DNA of 64,000 nt from Caproiciproducens faecalis (GTDB taxonomy: Bacteria > Bacillota > Clostridia > Oscillospirales > Acutalibacteraceae). Positions 26,557 to 34,827 of the stretch are shown here, in pieces (positions within the stretch are counted from its first letter, which is position 1; the number at the start of each line of letters is the position of its first letter). Under the pieces are notes generated by a model that did no database searches, was not told where the DNA came from, and saw only the letters and a list, made by a program, of their open reading frames with translations. Both the position numbers and the translations under genes were made by a program. The stretch is taken from NCBI RefSeq assembly GCF_019448085.1, contig NZ_JAGFNZ010000005.1, positions 62,001 through 126,000 on the forward strand, written 5' to 3'.

Positions 26557-27849
26557 CTATGATTCCAACTCGGCAAGACAGCAGTCTGTCAGAGCTTCAG
26601 TAATGCGGGCGGAAAGGATTTCCCCGCTCAGGTTTCTGCCGCTGTGTGCTTTGACCGGCGTGTAATTCTCAGTATATCCCTCATAAACATTTTTATCGCA
26701 TTCCCGTTCAAACAGCACCGGCTCGGTCAGCCCGATCTGTTCTTTGAAAAACGCCTCTTTGGTCTGCTGTGTTGCTTCAATCATCAGGCGGCTGCGCTGT
26801 TCCTTCACTGCCTGCGTCACCTGGTCGGGAGCGTCGTTGGCTTTTGTGCCGGGACGGCGGGAATAGGCGAAAACATGTACTTTCGCAAAAGCGATTTCTT
26901 TGGCAAAGGCCAGCGACTCCTGAAATTCCTCTTCGGTTTCACCCGGGAACCCTACCATGATATCGGTGGTGATGGCCGTGTTGTCAAAAGCTGCACGCAG
27001 GTTTTTCACGATCGTGCGGTATTCCTCCGTACTGTAATGCCGATTCATGCGCTTCAGTGTGGCGTCAGAACCGCTTTGCAGGGAGAGATGGAACTGGGCA
27101 CACAGCTTTTTTTGCCGGCTCAGACGGGCGATGACATCCTCGCTCAGCTGTTCCGGTTCCAGAGAGCCCAGCCGCACGCGCGCAACGGAATCCGGTTCGC
27201 ACGCGGCTTCCACCGCGTCGCAGAGATGCAGGCCGATCTCCTGCCCGTAAGCGGAAAGGTTGATGCCGGTCAGAACAATTTCCCGGTATCCGTTCGCGGC
27301 GATTTCCGCAATTTCTTTTTTCAGTTCTTCCATCGGCTTGGAGCGTACCCGTCCGCGCGCGTAAGGAATAATACAGTAGGAGCAGAAGCGGTTGCAGCCG
27401 TCCTCGATTTTAATGAAAGCGCGGGTGCGCTCAAAAAAGCTGCTCACGTTCATCGATTCAAAGCCGGGAGCTTTGTCGTGGGGAACAATGTCAACCACGC
27501 GGTGCCGGGACGACAGATACTTCATAATGTCCGGCAGAAGCGACGCTCGGTTGGAGTTTCCCAGCACAACGTCCGCGTCGTGCAGCTCTGCCGCCGCTTC
27601 CGGAAAAGCCTGCGGCATACAGCCGGTCAGGACAAGAACCGCGTCCGGGTTCTTCCGCCTTGCGCGATGCAGTGTCTGACGGACTTTGTGGTCGCTCATG
27701 GCGGTAACGGTGCAGGAATTAATTAACACCACGTCGCTTTCTTCAGCGGCGTCGCATACCGTAAATCCCGCAGAGGCAAGCTGAGCCAGCATTGCTTGTG
27801 ATTCGTATTGGTTTACCTTGCATCCAAGGGTAATAACAGAGACTTTCAT
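26557..27849 (-). CDS. mtaB: MtaB, tRNA t6A37 methylthiotransferase
   Basis: Adds a methylthio group to t6A37 in tRNAs reading ANN codons. The 430-residue protein has the MTTase architecture: an N-terminal domain with cysteines at residues 10, 46 and 77 for the auxiliary cluster, the radical SAM motif C-N-R-F-C-S-Y-C with cysteines 152, 156 and 159, and a C-terminal TRAM-like domain. The N-terminal T-L-G-C-K-V-N-Q-Y-E-S pattern is that of MtaB rather than MiaB. An AAAGGTG site precedes the ATG. It is divergent from the HPr-like gene. Confidence 0.93.
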   Translation of the reverse strand: MKVSVITLGCKVNQYESQAMLAQLASAGFTVCDAAEESDVVLINSCTVTAMSDHKVRQTLHRARRKNPDAVLVLTGCMPQAFPEAAAELHDADVVLGNSNRASLLPDIMKYLSSRHRVVDIVPHDKAPGFESMNVSSFFERTRAFIKIEDGCNRFCSYCIIPYARGRVRSKPMEELKKEIAEIAANGYREIVLTGINLSAYGQEIGLHLCDAVEAACEPDSVARVRLGSLEPEQLSEDVIARLSRQKKLCAQFHLSLQSGSDATLKRMNRHYSTEEYRTIVKNLRAAFDNTAITTDIMVGFPGETEEEFQESLAFAKEIAFAKVHVFAYSRRPGTKANDAPDQVTQAVKEQRSRLMIEATQQTKEAFFKEQIGLTEPVLFERECDKNVYEGYTENYTPVKAHSGRNLSGEILSARITEALTDCCLAELES

Positions 27850-27889
27850 CTTTTCACCTTTTACAATTTTAGATATTTAAAATTACTTA

Positions 27890-27918
27890 TTGACATAATG
27901 TATAGTAATATTTGATAT
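27890..27918 (+). promoter_or_regulatory. Promoter of the HPr-like gene
   Basis: TTGACA, 17-base spacer, TGATAT, about 60 bases before the start codon. The spacer is AT-rich. An mtaB promoter on the other strand must overlap this region, but I cannot pick it out. Confidence 0.65.
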
Positions 27919-27978
27919 TGAAAAAATTCCTGCTGTGCTATATCATGGGTTATGAATTTTGTAATACGGAGGTATCTT

Positions 27979-28218
27979 ATGTATACAACTTCTATTTTAC
28001 TTTCCAGCATTGAGGCTGTCAAAAAGTTTGTAACTCTGACAAACAGCTACACTTTTCCGATTAACCTGACTACAGATAGATACAAAATTGACGCGAAATC
28101 AATTATGGGAGTATTTAGCCTGGATCTGTCCAAACCGGTTACAATAGAGGTTCCGGGTGAAGAAGGAAAAGAGTTTATCTCCCAGCTTGAACAGTTTAAG
28201 CCACAGACACAAAACTAA
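27979..28218 (+). CDS. HPr-like protein lacking the phosphorylatable histidine
   Basis: A 79-residue protein with the HPr fold signature A-K-S-I-M-G-V-F-S-L-D-L at residues 39-50, in which Ser41 corresponds to the HprK-targeted Ser46 of HPr. The usual G-I-H-A-R-P-A active site is gone: the position of His15 is Ser10 and that of Arg17 is Glu12 in an ungapped alignment. It therefore cannot serve as a normal PTS phosphocarrier but might be a Crh-like regulatory substrate of the HprK encoded in this window. The ATG at 27979 has GGAGGT 5 bases upstream; a longer reading is possible but unsupported. It is a single gene with its own promoter and terminator. Confidence 0.75.
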   Translation: MYTTSILLSSIEAVKKFVTLTNSYTFPINLTTDRYKIDAKSIMGVFSLDLSKPVTIEVPGEEGKEFISQLEQFKPQTQN

Positions 28219-28227
28219 ATCATTCCT

Positions 28228-28257
28228 AAGCAGTTCGGTTTTCCGGGCTGCTTTTTT
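28228..28257. terminator. Terminator after the HPr-like gene
   Basis: An 11-base-pair stem with two G-T pairs, 4-base loop and a run of Ts on the plus strand. It lies between convergent genes. Confidence 0.85.
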
Positions 28258-30155
28258 TATTCCTGATATTTTTGCGCAAGAACGCTCCAGCGCTGAAACA
28301 GTTCTTCGCTTTCTCTGGTGAGACAGTCTATTTTTTCTGTGATTTCCATTGCGGCCGCATAGTCACTGGCCACCTCCGGTTTGGAAAGCTCCTCTTTCAA
28401 GGCGTCGATTTCCGTTTCAATTTCGTCAATCTTTGCTTCGCTGCGCTTTAGTTCCGCCTTTTCCTTGCGAATGAACGCCTCACGTTCCTTCTGCAGCTTA
28501 TATTCATTCGGTTTTGCCGCCGCGGGTTCCGCTGTTTCCACAGCCTGTACGCGGATTTTTTCAAGGTAGCTGTCATACCCGCCGATATATTCTGCAGCGC
28601 CGTCCTTATCAAGGTAATAGATACGGTCGGCGATTTTATTAATAAGGTAACGGTCATGCGATACGATCAGCAAAGTGCCCTCGTAGCTCTGCAGAGCCGC
28701 TTCCAGCGCTTCACAGGAACCGATGTCCAAATGGTTGGTAGGCTCGTCCAGCAGCAAAAAGTTGTCCATAGACAGCATCAGTCTCAGCAGCAGCACGCGC
28801 GCCCGTTCTCCGCCGCTTAAAGACTCCACGGATTTGAACACGTCGTCGCCTTTGAATAAAAAGACCGCCAGCGCGTTGCGAATATCGGTCTGGGTCATTT
28901 TCGGGTACGAATCCCAGATTTCGTCGATCACGGTTTTTTCCGGGTGCAGTCCGGCCTGAATCTGGTCGTAATAGCCGACGTCAATTCCCGCGCCAAAACG
29001 GAATTCTCCTTCGGAGGGAGTATTGATTCCCAGAAGCGTCTTTAGTAAAGATGTTTTTCCGCAGCCATTCGGCCCGATCAGAAAGATCCGTTCTCCCCGG
29101 TGAATTTCAAGGTCCACATTCCGAAACAGCTGGTTGCCGTCAAACTGAAGGGCAAGGTGTTCGGTGCTCAGCACGTCATTGCCGCCTCTCTGGCGGATCC
29201 CAAAGTCAAAATGGATGCTGTCCGGTTTTTCATCCGGCTTTTCCAGCGTTTTTTCCAGCCGGTCGATCACCTTCATTTTGCTTTCCGCGGTTCGGATACT
29301 TCGCTCCTTGTTCCATTGGCGCTGCTGAGCCACGATTCCTTCAATGCGCTTGATTTCCTTCTGGGTATTGTCGTATTTCCGCTGCGCCGCCAGATTATTT
29401 TCATCTTTTTGCGCAAGATAGGTGCTGTAATTCCCTTTGTAAAGCGTCAGACGCTGATTTTCCATTTCAAAGGTTCGGTTGGTTACCCTGTCCAGAAAAT
29501 AACGGTCGTGGGAAATTACCACGAAGGAACCGCTGTAAGAACGCAGAAAATCCTCCAGCCATTCCACGGAGGAAATGTCCAGATGGTTGGTAGGTTCGTC
29601 CAGCAGCATCAGATTGGCACCGCACAAAAGCATTTTTGCGAGTTGAAGCTTTGCCTTTTGCCCGCCGCTCAGAACCCCGATCGGCAGTCCCATCTGTTCG
29701 TCGTCAAAACCCAGCCCCAGCAGCGCCGAACGGGCGCGGCTTTTACAGGTCAGACCGCCCTGCGCGACAAACCGGTCGTTCAACGCCGCCTGTTTTTCAA
29801 TCAGACGGTCAATATCCTTTGGCTTGGTCTGGAGCTGCAGGCTGATGTTTTCCAGCTCTTTTTCCATTTCCAGCAGGTCGGAAAAAACAGTCAGTACCTC
29901 GCTGTAAGCGCTTCGCTCCAGATCCCGGCAGACGTGCTGTTCCATATAGCCCAGAACGGTGGCGTTTGCCTTAAAAATATCGCCGCCGTCCGGCAGCATT
30001 TCGCCGGTCAGCAGTTTCAGCAGCGTGGTTTTGCCCGATCCGTTGATCCCTACAAGTCCTATGCGGTCGTTTTGCTGTATTTCAAAAGAGACACCGCTGA
30101 AAATCACATCGGCGCCGAAGGATTTATTCAAATTGCTTGCACTCAGCAAACCCAT
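28257..30155 (-). CDS. ABC-F family ATPase
   Basis: A 632-residue soluble protein with two ABC ATPase domains and no membrane segment, the ABC-F layout of ribosome-associated translation factors. Domain 1 has G-I-N-G-S-G-K-T-T at 36-44, L-S-G-G-Q-K-A and L-L-D-E-P-T-N-H-L-D. Domain 2 has G-P-N-G-C-G-K-T, L-S-G-G-E-R-A and the same L-L-D-E-P-T-N-H-L-D. An interdomain linker of about 80 residues rich in charged residues follows the first domain, and the C-terminal ~90 residues form a coiled coil, as in the YdiF-type group. Some relatives confer resistance to ribosome-targeting antibiotics, but nothing here shows that. It is probably housekeeping. Confidence 0.92.
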   Translation of the reverse strand: MGLLSASNLNKSFGADVIFSGVSFEIQQNDRIGLVGINGSGKTTLLKLLTGEMLPDGGDIFKANATVLGYMEQHVCRDLERSAYSEVLTVFSDLLEMEKELENISLQLQTKPKDIDRLIEKQAALNDRFVAQGGLTCKSRARSALLGLGFDDEQMGLPIGVLSGGQKAKLQLAKMLLCGANLMLLDEPTNHLDISSVEWLEDFLRSYSGSFVVISHDRYFLDRVTNRTFEMENQRLTLYKGNYSTYLAQKDENNLAAQRKYDNTQKEIKRIEGIVAQQRQWNKERSIRTAESKMKVIDRLEKTLEKPDEKPDSIHFDFGIRQRGGNDVLSTEHLALQFDGNQLFRNVDLEIHRGERIFLIGPNGCGKTSLLKTLLGINTPSEGEFRFGAGIDVGYYDQIQAGLHPEKTVIDEIWDSYPKMTQTDIRNALAVFLFKGDDVFKSVESLSGGERARVLLLRLMLSMDNFLLLDEPTNHLDIGSCEALEAALQSYEGTLLIVSHDRYLINKIADRIYYLDKDGAAEYIGGYDSYLEKIRVQAVETAEPAAAKPNEYKLQKEREAFIRKEKAELKRSEAKIDEIETEIDALKEELSKPEVASDYAAAMEITEKIDCLTRESEELFQRWSVLAQKYQE

Positions 30156-30243
30156 AGCAGTAAAAACCCCTTATATGTAAAGTGCGGAGCGTTTGGGCCC
30201 CGCTCCCATATTATAATGAAATAGTACGGATAAATCAAGCGGT

Positions 30244-30675
30244 TCAAAGATGCTTCTTTAATTCGTCAATGTTTTTCTGCTCACTCATGATATAGTTTTC
30301 TGCCAGCTTCTTCACTTCCGTGTCGGCGCCGTCAAGACGGTTCAGGTTTTTAGTAATATCAGAAATTCCCATGTTCGTTCCGTTAATCATTAGTTTGGCA
30401 ATGTGTGAAGAAGACTGGTTCATCATGGTGTTCAGCTGAATGGAGCCGTGAAGGATTGCTTTCTGCACCGCTTTTTCCGGCCGGGGCATCCGGCCGTCAC
30501 TGCGGAGCATCTGTTTTGCTTGCGTACCGATATTACGATACTCCGCAGCCTGATCTTCTATTTTATTGCGCAGCAGAGGATTTTGAACTTTCGGTATCAT
30601 CAGCTGTGTTGCCTCCAGGCCCATTCTGGTTGTTTTATAGATCTCTTCCAGCAGAGACGCATTTTCATTCATCAT
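30244..30675 (-). CDS. Hypothetical alpha-helical protein
   Basis: A 143-residue soluble protein predicted to be almost all helix, rich in Met, Asn, Lys and Glu. It begins M-M-N-E-N-A-S-L-L-E-E-I-Y-K-T and contains the repeated pattern of a four-helix bundle, similar in character to ferritin-like or DUF2383-type proteins. The metal ligands of a ferritin cannot be identified with confidence. The ATG at 30675 is preferred, with AGGAG 7 bases upstream, over the reading from 30717. I cannot name a family or function. Confidence 0.65.
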   Translation of the reverse strand: MMNENASLLEEIYKTTRMGLEATQLMIPKVQNPLLRNKIEDQAAEYRNIGTQAKQMLRSDGRMPRPEKAVQKAILHGSIQLNTMMNQSSSHIAKLMINGTNMGISDITKNLNRLDGADTEVKKLAENYIMSEQKNIDELKKHL

Positions 30676-30803
30676 ATTTCTACTCCTGTTATATATTGTA
30701 AATTTGTTTTCTGACACGGTAATAATAGAATATCCAGTTATGCTTTGATTAATCTGGACTTTTTTCCTGTGACGGGATATAATCTTAAAAAAGGGGTGAT
30801 ACT

Positions 30804-31589
30804 ATGCGTTCCGGCATTTCTACGGCCTGCCTTTATCCTATGGAACTGGAACAGGCCCTTCCTGCATTAATCGCGCTTGACTTCCACCTTTTTGAGGTGT
30901 TTATCAATACAATCAGTGAATTAAAGCCGAAGTATATCAAAGAATTGAAAAAGATGGTTGACGACAGCGGCAGTACTGTAAAATCCGTCCATCCTTTTAC
31001 CTCCGGTTTTGAAAGCTTTCTTCTTTTTTCGGATTATCAGCGCCGCTCCAAAGACGGCCTTGAGTTTTATAAACTGTATTTTCATGCCGCGAACCTTCTG
31101 GGCGCGGAAATTCTGGTGCTGCACGGACAGCGCAACGACAAACGCAGCAGAATCAGCGAGAAAGAGTATTTTGAGCATTACGCGCAGCTTTATGCACTGG
31201 GGAAAACGTTCGGTGTTACAGTGGCGCAGGAAAACGTCAACCTGTTCCGCAGCGACGAGCCTGCGTTTATTGAAAGAATGAGGGAATATTTGGGAGATGA
31301 CTGCGCGTTTGTGCTGGATGTCAAACAGGCGGTACGCGCGGGGGAGGACCCTTATCAGATGTGCAGAGCCATGGGGGAGAAACTGGTGCATGTCCATATC
31401 AATGACAACAAACCGGGAGAAGACTGTCTGCTGCCCGGCAGCGGAAATATGGATTTCGCCGCACTGAAACAGCTGATGAGGAATTTCGGTTACGACGGTG
31501 ACCTGATTATTGAAGTCTACCGGCGTAATTTTGGAGAACTGAACGAATTATTAGGGGCAAAAAAAGTTGTAGATAGTCTTATTTACTAA
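30804..31589 (+). CDS. Sugar phosphate isomerase/epimerase (TIM barrel)
   Basis: A 261-residue protein of the xylose-isomerase-like TIM-barrel superfamily (AP endonuclease 2 fold). Visible barrel motifs are V-H-P-F-T-S-G near residue 59, L-V-L-H-G-Q-R-N, V-A-Q-E-N-V-N-L with the Glu of the metal site, F-V-L-D-V-K-Q-A, V-H-V-H-I-N-D-N-K and a late I-I-E-V-Y-R. These give the metal-binding Glu, Asp and His set. Substrate cannot be inferred. An AAGGGGTGAT site precedes the ATG. It is followed by the nrdR promoter. Confidence 0.85.
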   Translation: MRSGISTACLYPMELEQALPALIALDFHLFEVFINTISELKPKYIKELKKMVDDSGSTVKSVHPFTSGFESFLLFSDYQRRSKDGLEFYKLYFHAANLLGAEILVLHGQRNDKRSRISEKEYFEHYAQLYALGKTFGVTVAQENVNLFRSDEPAFIERMREYLGDDCAFVLDVKQAVRAGEDPYQMCRAMGEKLVHVHINDNKPGEDCLLPGSGNMDFAALKQLMRNFGYDGDLIIEVYRRNFGELNELLGAKKVVDSLIY

Positions 31590-31608
31590 TATTTTGTTTA
31601 TTAAACGC

Positions 31609-31638
31609 TTGCTAATGGCTAAAAAAATATGCTATAAT
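31609..31638 (+). promoter_or_regulatory. Promoter of nrdR
   Basis: -35 TTGCTA, 18-base spacer, consensus -10 TATAAT, about 32 bases before the nrdR start. Confidence 0.75.
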
Positions 31639-31669
31639 TATACAAATAGTTTACAGAGGTGATCTTACA

Positions 31670-32128
31670 ATGCGGTGCCCCTATTGCGGCCATGAAGAAT
31701 CAAAAGTGATCGATTCCCGCCCGACCGATGAAGGCGAGAGAATTCGGCGGCGCAGAGAATGCTTGAAATGCGCAAAACGCTTCACAACCTATGAGGTGAT
31801 AGAAACGGTGCCCATTGTTGTGATTAAGAAAGATAAATCGCGCGAAACCTTCGACCGCAACAAGCTGTTGAACGGTCTTCTGCGCGCGTGTGAAAAGCGG
31901 CCGGTGTCCATTGACACTCTGGAGCGGATTGTGGATGAAATTGAGAACATGCTTCAGAATTCTCTTGACCGTGAAGTACCGTCCAGCTTAATCGGAAAGT
32001 ATGCCATGGAAAAGCTAAAGGATATTGATGAGGTTGCCTATGTCCGTTTTGCTTCGGTTTACCGTCAGTTCAAGGATATCAACACCTTTATGGAAGAACT
32101 GAACCGAATGATTAAGAACAGATCCTGA
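31670..32128 (+). CDS. nrdR: Transcriptional repressor NrdR
   Basis: NrdR represses ribonucleotide reductase genes in response to dATP/ATP. The 152-residue protein has the N-terminal zinc ribbon M-R-C-P-Y-C-G (Cys3, Cys6) and R-R-E-C-L-K-C (Cys31, Cys34), then an ATP-cone domain. It has its own promoter and a strong terminator. No ribonucleotide reductase gene is in the window. Confidence 0.97.
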   Translation: MRCPYCGHEESKVIDSRPTDEGERIRRRRECLKCAKRFTTYEVIETVPIVVIKKDKSRETFDRNKLLNGLLRACEKRPVSIDTLERIVDEIENMLQNSLDREVPSSLIGKYAMEKLKDIDEVAYVRFASVYRQFKDINTFMEELNRMIKNRS

Positions 32129-32147
32129 AAAACAATGATAAATATGG

Positions 32148-32180
32148 AGAGCGGCAGGCGTACACCTGCCGCTCTTTATC
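32148..32180. terminator. Terminator after nrdR
   Basis: A perfect 11-base-pair stem (AGAGCGGCAGG with its complement), 6-base loop, T-rich tail. It sits between convergent genes and may serve both strands. Confidence 0.9.
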
Positions 32181-32561
32181 TTAAAAGATATTTTCAAGAG
32201 TGGGAAGCTGAGCTTCGTTCAGATACATAATCTGTGTAATACCGCGGTCGCAGTCCGCCCCAAACTGATCCATTCCTTCAAAATAGCAGAGCATCGGCAG
32301 CCCGGAAAGCGTCTGGTCAATGGCCTCCAACTGGGCATGCGGCATAAAGGTGCAAAGCACCTCGTGGTAATTGTGCCAGTCATCCGCCGCTTTCTCACTC
32401 AGTTTCTGTGCTTTTTCAAGGTCACCCGCCTGTGCTGCCTGTCGGGCGCTTTCGATTGTCTGGGCCATTTGTTCGCTGACCTTTTTGGTTTCGACTGTTC
32501 CGTAGGTGCAAATCGTAATGAGCAGGACGAGTATGACCACACATGCCCATAAGCGTTTCAT
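32181..32561 (-). CDS. DUF4363 family protein
   Basis: A 126-residue protein with an N-terminal signal-anchor helix (about residues 4-22) followed by an extracytoplasmic helical domain rich in Ala, Glu and Lys and containing a W-H-N-Y-H-E motif. The pattern and its position directly after a DUF421 gene fit the DUF4363 family, which is commonly paired with DUF421 proteins in spore-forming Clostridia. The function is unknown. It overlaps the DUF421 gene by 4 bases. Confidence 0.8.
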   Translation of the reverse strand: MKRLWACVVILVLLITICTYGTVETKKVSEQMAQTIESARQAAQAGDLEKAQKLSEKAADDWHNYHEVLCTFMPHAQLEAIDQTLSGLPMLCYFEGMDQFGADCDRGITQIMYLNEAQLPTLENIF

Positions 32562-33235
32562 TGTTTCGCATCCTTCTTGATAATATTAAAATCTCCCTTT
32601 CTGTTTGCAGTCATAATAAAGATCTGGTCAGCACTGATGTTTTTTCCGCGAAGAACTCCTTCCAGCCATTCCCGGCCTTTATTACAAAGCTGGAGGGAAA
32701 AATCAGAAATAACGCCGTCACTGATTACGACCGTTTCCAGCCCGGTGTCAGGCAGCGCCACGCCCAGCATTCCGGCGGTCGGCTGTTCCTTGTCCGGCTT
32801 TTTGATGACGCTCATCTTGCCGTTGGTTTCCACAATTGCGTAGGCGACATCCTCAAAGCTGAATACGTTTTTCTGGCGCAGTTGTTCCGAGAGATCCTCG
32901 GTACTCATACGCAGCCGGCGCATTTCCTTTTGGTCTACTTTACCGTCGTTGATGACGATAATGGGCCTGCCGCAGATGATTTTCCGGAATTTTGTGCTTT
33001 TCAGCATCAGTGCCGATACAACGATTTCACACATCACCAGTACGGCGATGGGGATGAACCCGCTGGCTAGCGGCTGCCCCGTGTCCTGCATCGGAATTGC
33101 GGCAATATCGGAAATCAGAAGGGTTACAACGAGTTCGCTTGTCTGCAGTTCGCTGATCTGCCGTTTACCCATTAACCTTACCGCTAAAATAATAATGGTG
33201 TATAGAAGTAAAGTCCTAATAAATGAAATGGTCAT
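32558..33235 (-). CDS. DUF421 (YetF-type) membrane protein
   Basis: A 225-residue protein with three N-terminal membrane helices (about residues 3-19, 32-46 and 55-73), the L-M-G-K-R-Q-I-S-E-L motif after the first helix, and a cytoplasmic domain containing the P-I-I-V-I-N-D-G-K-V and the L-R-Q-K-N-V-F-S-F-E-D-V-A-Y-A-I-V-E-T-N-G patterns of DUF421. Relatives in Bacillus and Clostridium are linked to sporulation or stress and some are in the spore membrane. The ATG at 33235 follows a GGTGAT site; the 16 extra in-frame codons upstream are not family-like. Confidence 0.9.
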   Translation of the reverse strand: MTISFIRTLLLYTIIILAVRLMGKRQISELQTSELVVTLLISDIAAIPMQDTGQPLASGFIPIAVLVMCEIVVSALMLKSTKFRKIICGRPIIVINDGKVDQKEMRRLRMSTEDLSEQLRQKNVFSFEDVAYAIVETNGKMSVIKKPDKEQPTAGMLGVALPDTGLETVVISDGVISDFSLQLCNKGREWLEGVLRGKNISADQIFIMTANRKGDFNIIKKDAKQ

Positions 33236-33340
33236 TTTTTTATCACCGCAGATAGTATGTTCCTCCTGTTGCGGCTTATTCATTTGTCACGCAAGCAAAG
33301 AATCGCCGCAGAGCCAGAATCTGGAAAAATTCTTAGCAAA

Positions 33341-33385
33341 AAGAAAAGCGCCCGACAAACGCTGTTCCCAGCTCTGTCAAAGCGC
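33341..33385 (-). terminator. Probable terminator after the minus-strand glycosyltransferase
   Basis: On the minus strand a GCGC...GACA / TGTC...GCGC stem with two G-T pairs and a one-base bulge is followed by a T-rich run, 21 bases after the stop codon of the glycosyltransferase. Confidence 0.6.
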
Positions 33386-33405
33386 ATCGTTCATGCAATA
33401 TTTTG

Positions 33406-34659
33406 TTATATCGGTTTGATCTGATTTGCGAAAGCGGCGAAATTATCCTGTGCGCAAAAGGTGCTCAGATAAACCGAGCGGCAGTTTTCCCGCAGCTTCT
33501 GTTTTTCCTCCCATGGCATTTCCGCCACCGAACGGATGGCATCAGCCAGCCTGCCAGGCGTGAAGTCCGCCTCGATCAGAAAACCCGTTTTGCCGTCGCA
33601 TACGATCTCTCCGGTTCCGCCAACGTCTGTTGCAATCGTGGGAATCCCAAAAGAGCATGCCTCCATTACGCTGACCGGCAATCCTTCGGTGCTGCTCGTG
33701 TTGACAAACAGGTCGACCGGATGGTTTTGGTAGTAGGTCATCAGGTCGGAATTTTTGATTTCTCCCTGAAAATCACATTCCATGAACTGCAGATTTTCCG
33801 CGGCGTATTTTTTCAGATCCTCCAGCGCGTCGCCGCCACCGAAATGGGTCCATTTCAGTTGAAGTCCGCTGCCATTGAGTTTGTTCAGGGCTTTGGCAAG
33901 CATGTCCACGCGTTTAAGAGGGACGATATGGCAGCAGCTGGCAATATGAAAAGGCCCGTTTTCATCCGCTTCTGTTGTTCCGTAATCGCGTGTTCCCAGA
34001 TAAGAGACCTGAATTTTATCCGCGTGCTGGGGGTACAGGCCAGTTAAATAATCTTTCCCGTTTTGGGAACAGGTGTAAACCTTGTCGATGTTTTTCAGAA
34101 GGTAGTTCCTGAGCGGCAGATAATTCATGGAATTGCGGTAGGCGTAAAGGTCATAGCCGTGCGCGCGGCAAACGGCCAGCTTGACTTTTGCCTGACAGTA
34201 CCGTTTCAGCCTGACGGCCGCCATGGCAATGTCGTAGAACCAGTAGCTGTAAAACGTGACTCCGTCGTATTGCTGCAGCGAATATGGAGCCAGGATCTTC
34301 ACCGTTTCATCGTATACAATTTCCGATTTTGCTATAAAATAACTCAGATAAAGTTTCTTTTTCAGGGAACCCTTTACGGCGGCCCGCTCGTCTTTCCCGG
34401 AATATCCCTTGTAGTCCTTAAAGGGGAACTGCCGTGCTACCGCACCGGCAAGACTGTGTTTGACTTTGGAAGCACAGATATGGTGAACGCACACATTTTC
34501 CGGAACGTCCCTTGTCTGCACGGGAACATCCGCGGTGCTTGTGGCCACGATGATGACCTGATCGAATGCATTGGCCAAAAGAGGAAGTTCGTCCTCTATA
34601 AATTCTTCCCCCTTGTCAAAGGGAAAGGTTTTTGTTAAAAATACCAGGCAGTTCTTCAT
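33406..34659 (-). CDS. Family 4-type glycosyltransferase
   Basis: A 417-residue GT-B-fold enzyme. The N-terminal half starts M-K-N-C-L-V-F-L-T-K-T-F-P-F-D-K-G-E-E-F, typical of GT4 enzymes. The C-terminal half has H-I-A-S-C-C-H-I-V-P-L-K-R-V-D and the donor-binding D-L-F-V-N-T-S-S-T-E-G-L-P-V-S-V-M-E-A (E-x7-E type) segment near residue 330. It probably transfers a sugar from a nucleotide donor in cell-surface polysaccharide synthesis. The ATG at 34659 is chosen for its AGGAGG site about 10 bases upstream. It is divergent from two other glycosyltransferase genes. Confidence 0.88.
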   Translation of the reverse strand: MKNCLVFLTKTFPFDKGEEFIEDELPLLANAFDQVIIVATSTADVPVQTRDVPENVCVHHICASKVKHSLAGAVARQFPFKDYKGYSGKDERAAVKGSLKKKLYLSYFIAKSEIVYDETVKILAPYSLQQYDGVTFYSYWFYDIAMAAVRLKRYCQAKVKLAVCRAHGYDLYAYRNSMNYLPLRNYLLKNIDKVYTCSQNGKDYLTGLYPQHADKIQVSYLGTRDYGTTEADENGPFHIASCCHIVPLKRVDMLAKALNKLNGSGLQLKWTHFGGGDALEDLKKYAAENLQFMECDFQGEIKNSDLMTYYQNHPVDLFVNTSSTEGLPVSVMEACSFGIPTIATDVGGTGEIVCDGKTGFLIEADFTPGRLADAIRSVAEMPWEEKQKLRENCRSVYLSTFCAQDNFAAFANQIKPI

Positions 34660-34742
34660 CGGAACACAGCCTCCTGATCGATTAATATATAAAAGAATAG
34701 CATACAAAATGCTGCATTTCAACACGCTGCTACAAAATAATC

Positions 34743-34771
34743 TTGTATTGGTTCACAGGAAATGGTAATAT
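34743..34771 (+). promoter_or_regulatory. Promoter of the two-gene glycosyltransferase operon
   Basis: TTGTAT, 17-base spacer, TAATAT with an extended TGG just before the -10. It lies 56 bases before the family 2 enzyme start. The same A-T-G-G-T-A-A-T-A-T block occurs in the spo0A promoter. Confidence 0.75.
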
Positions 34772-34827
34772 AAGATGTATTTTTATATGCGAATATATTT
34801 AACTGACGAAGAAAAGGAGGTTCGATT

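Noticed and set aside
26644-27726. 360-codon open frame opposite mtaB
   Set aside because: Antisense shadow of a well-defined radical SAM gene.
28257-30155. Antibiotic-resistance role for the ABC-F gene
   Set aside because: The interdomain linker and gene context do not distinguish it from housekeeping members; calling it resistance would be speculation.
29100-30224. 374-codon open frame opposite the ABC-F gene
   Set aside because: Antisense shadow; the ABC motifs on the other strand are decisive.
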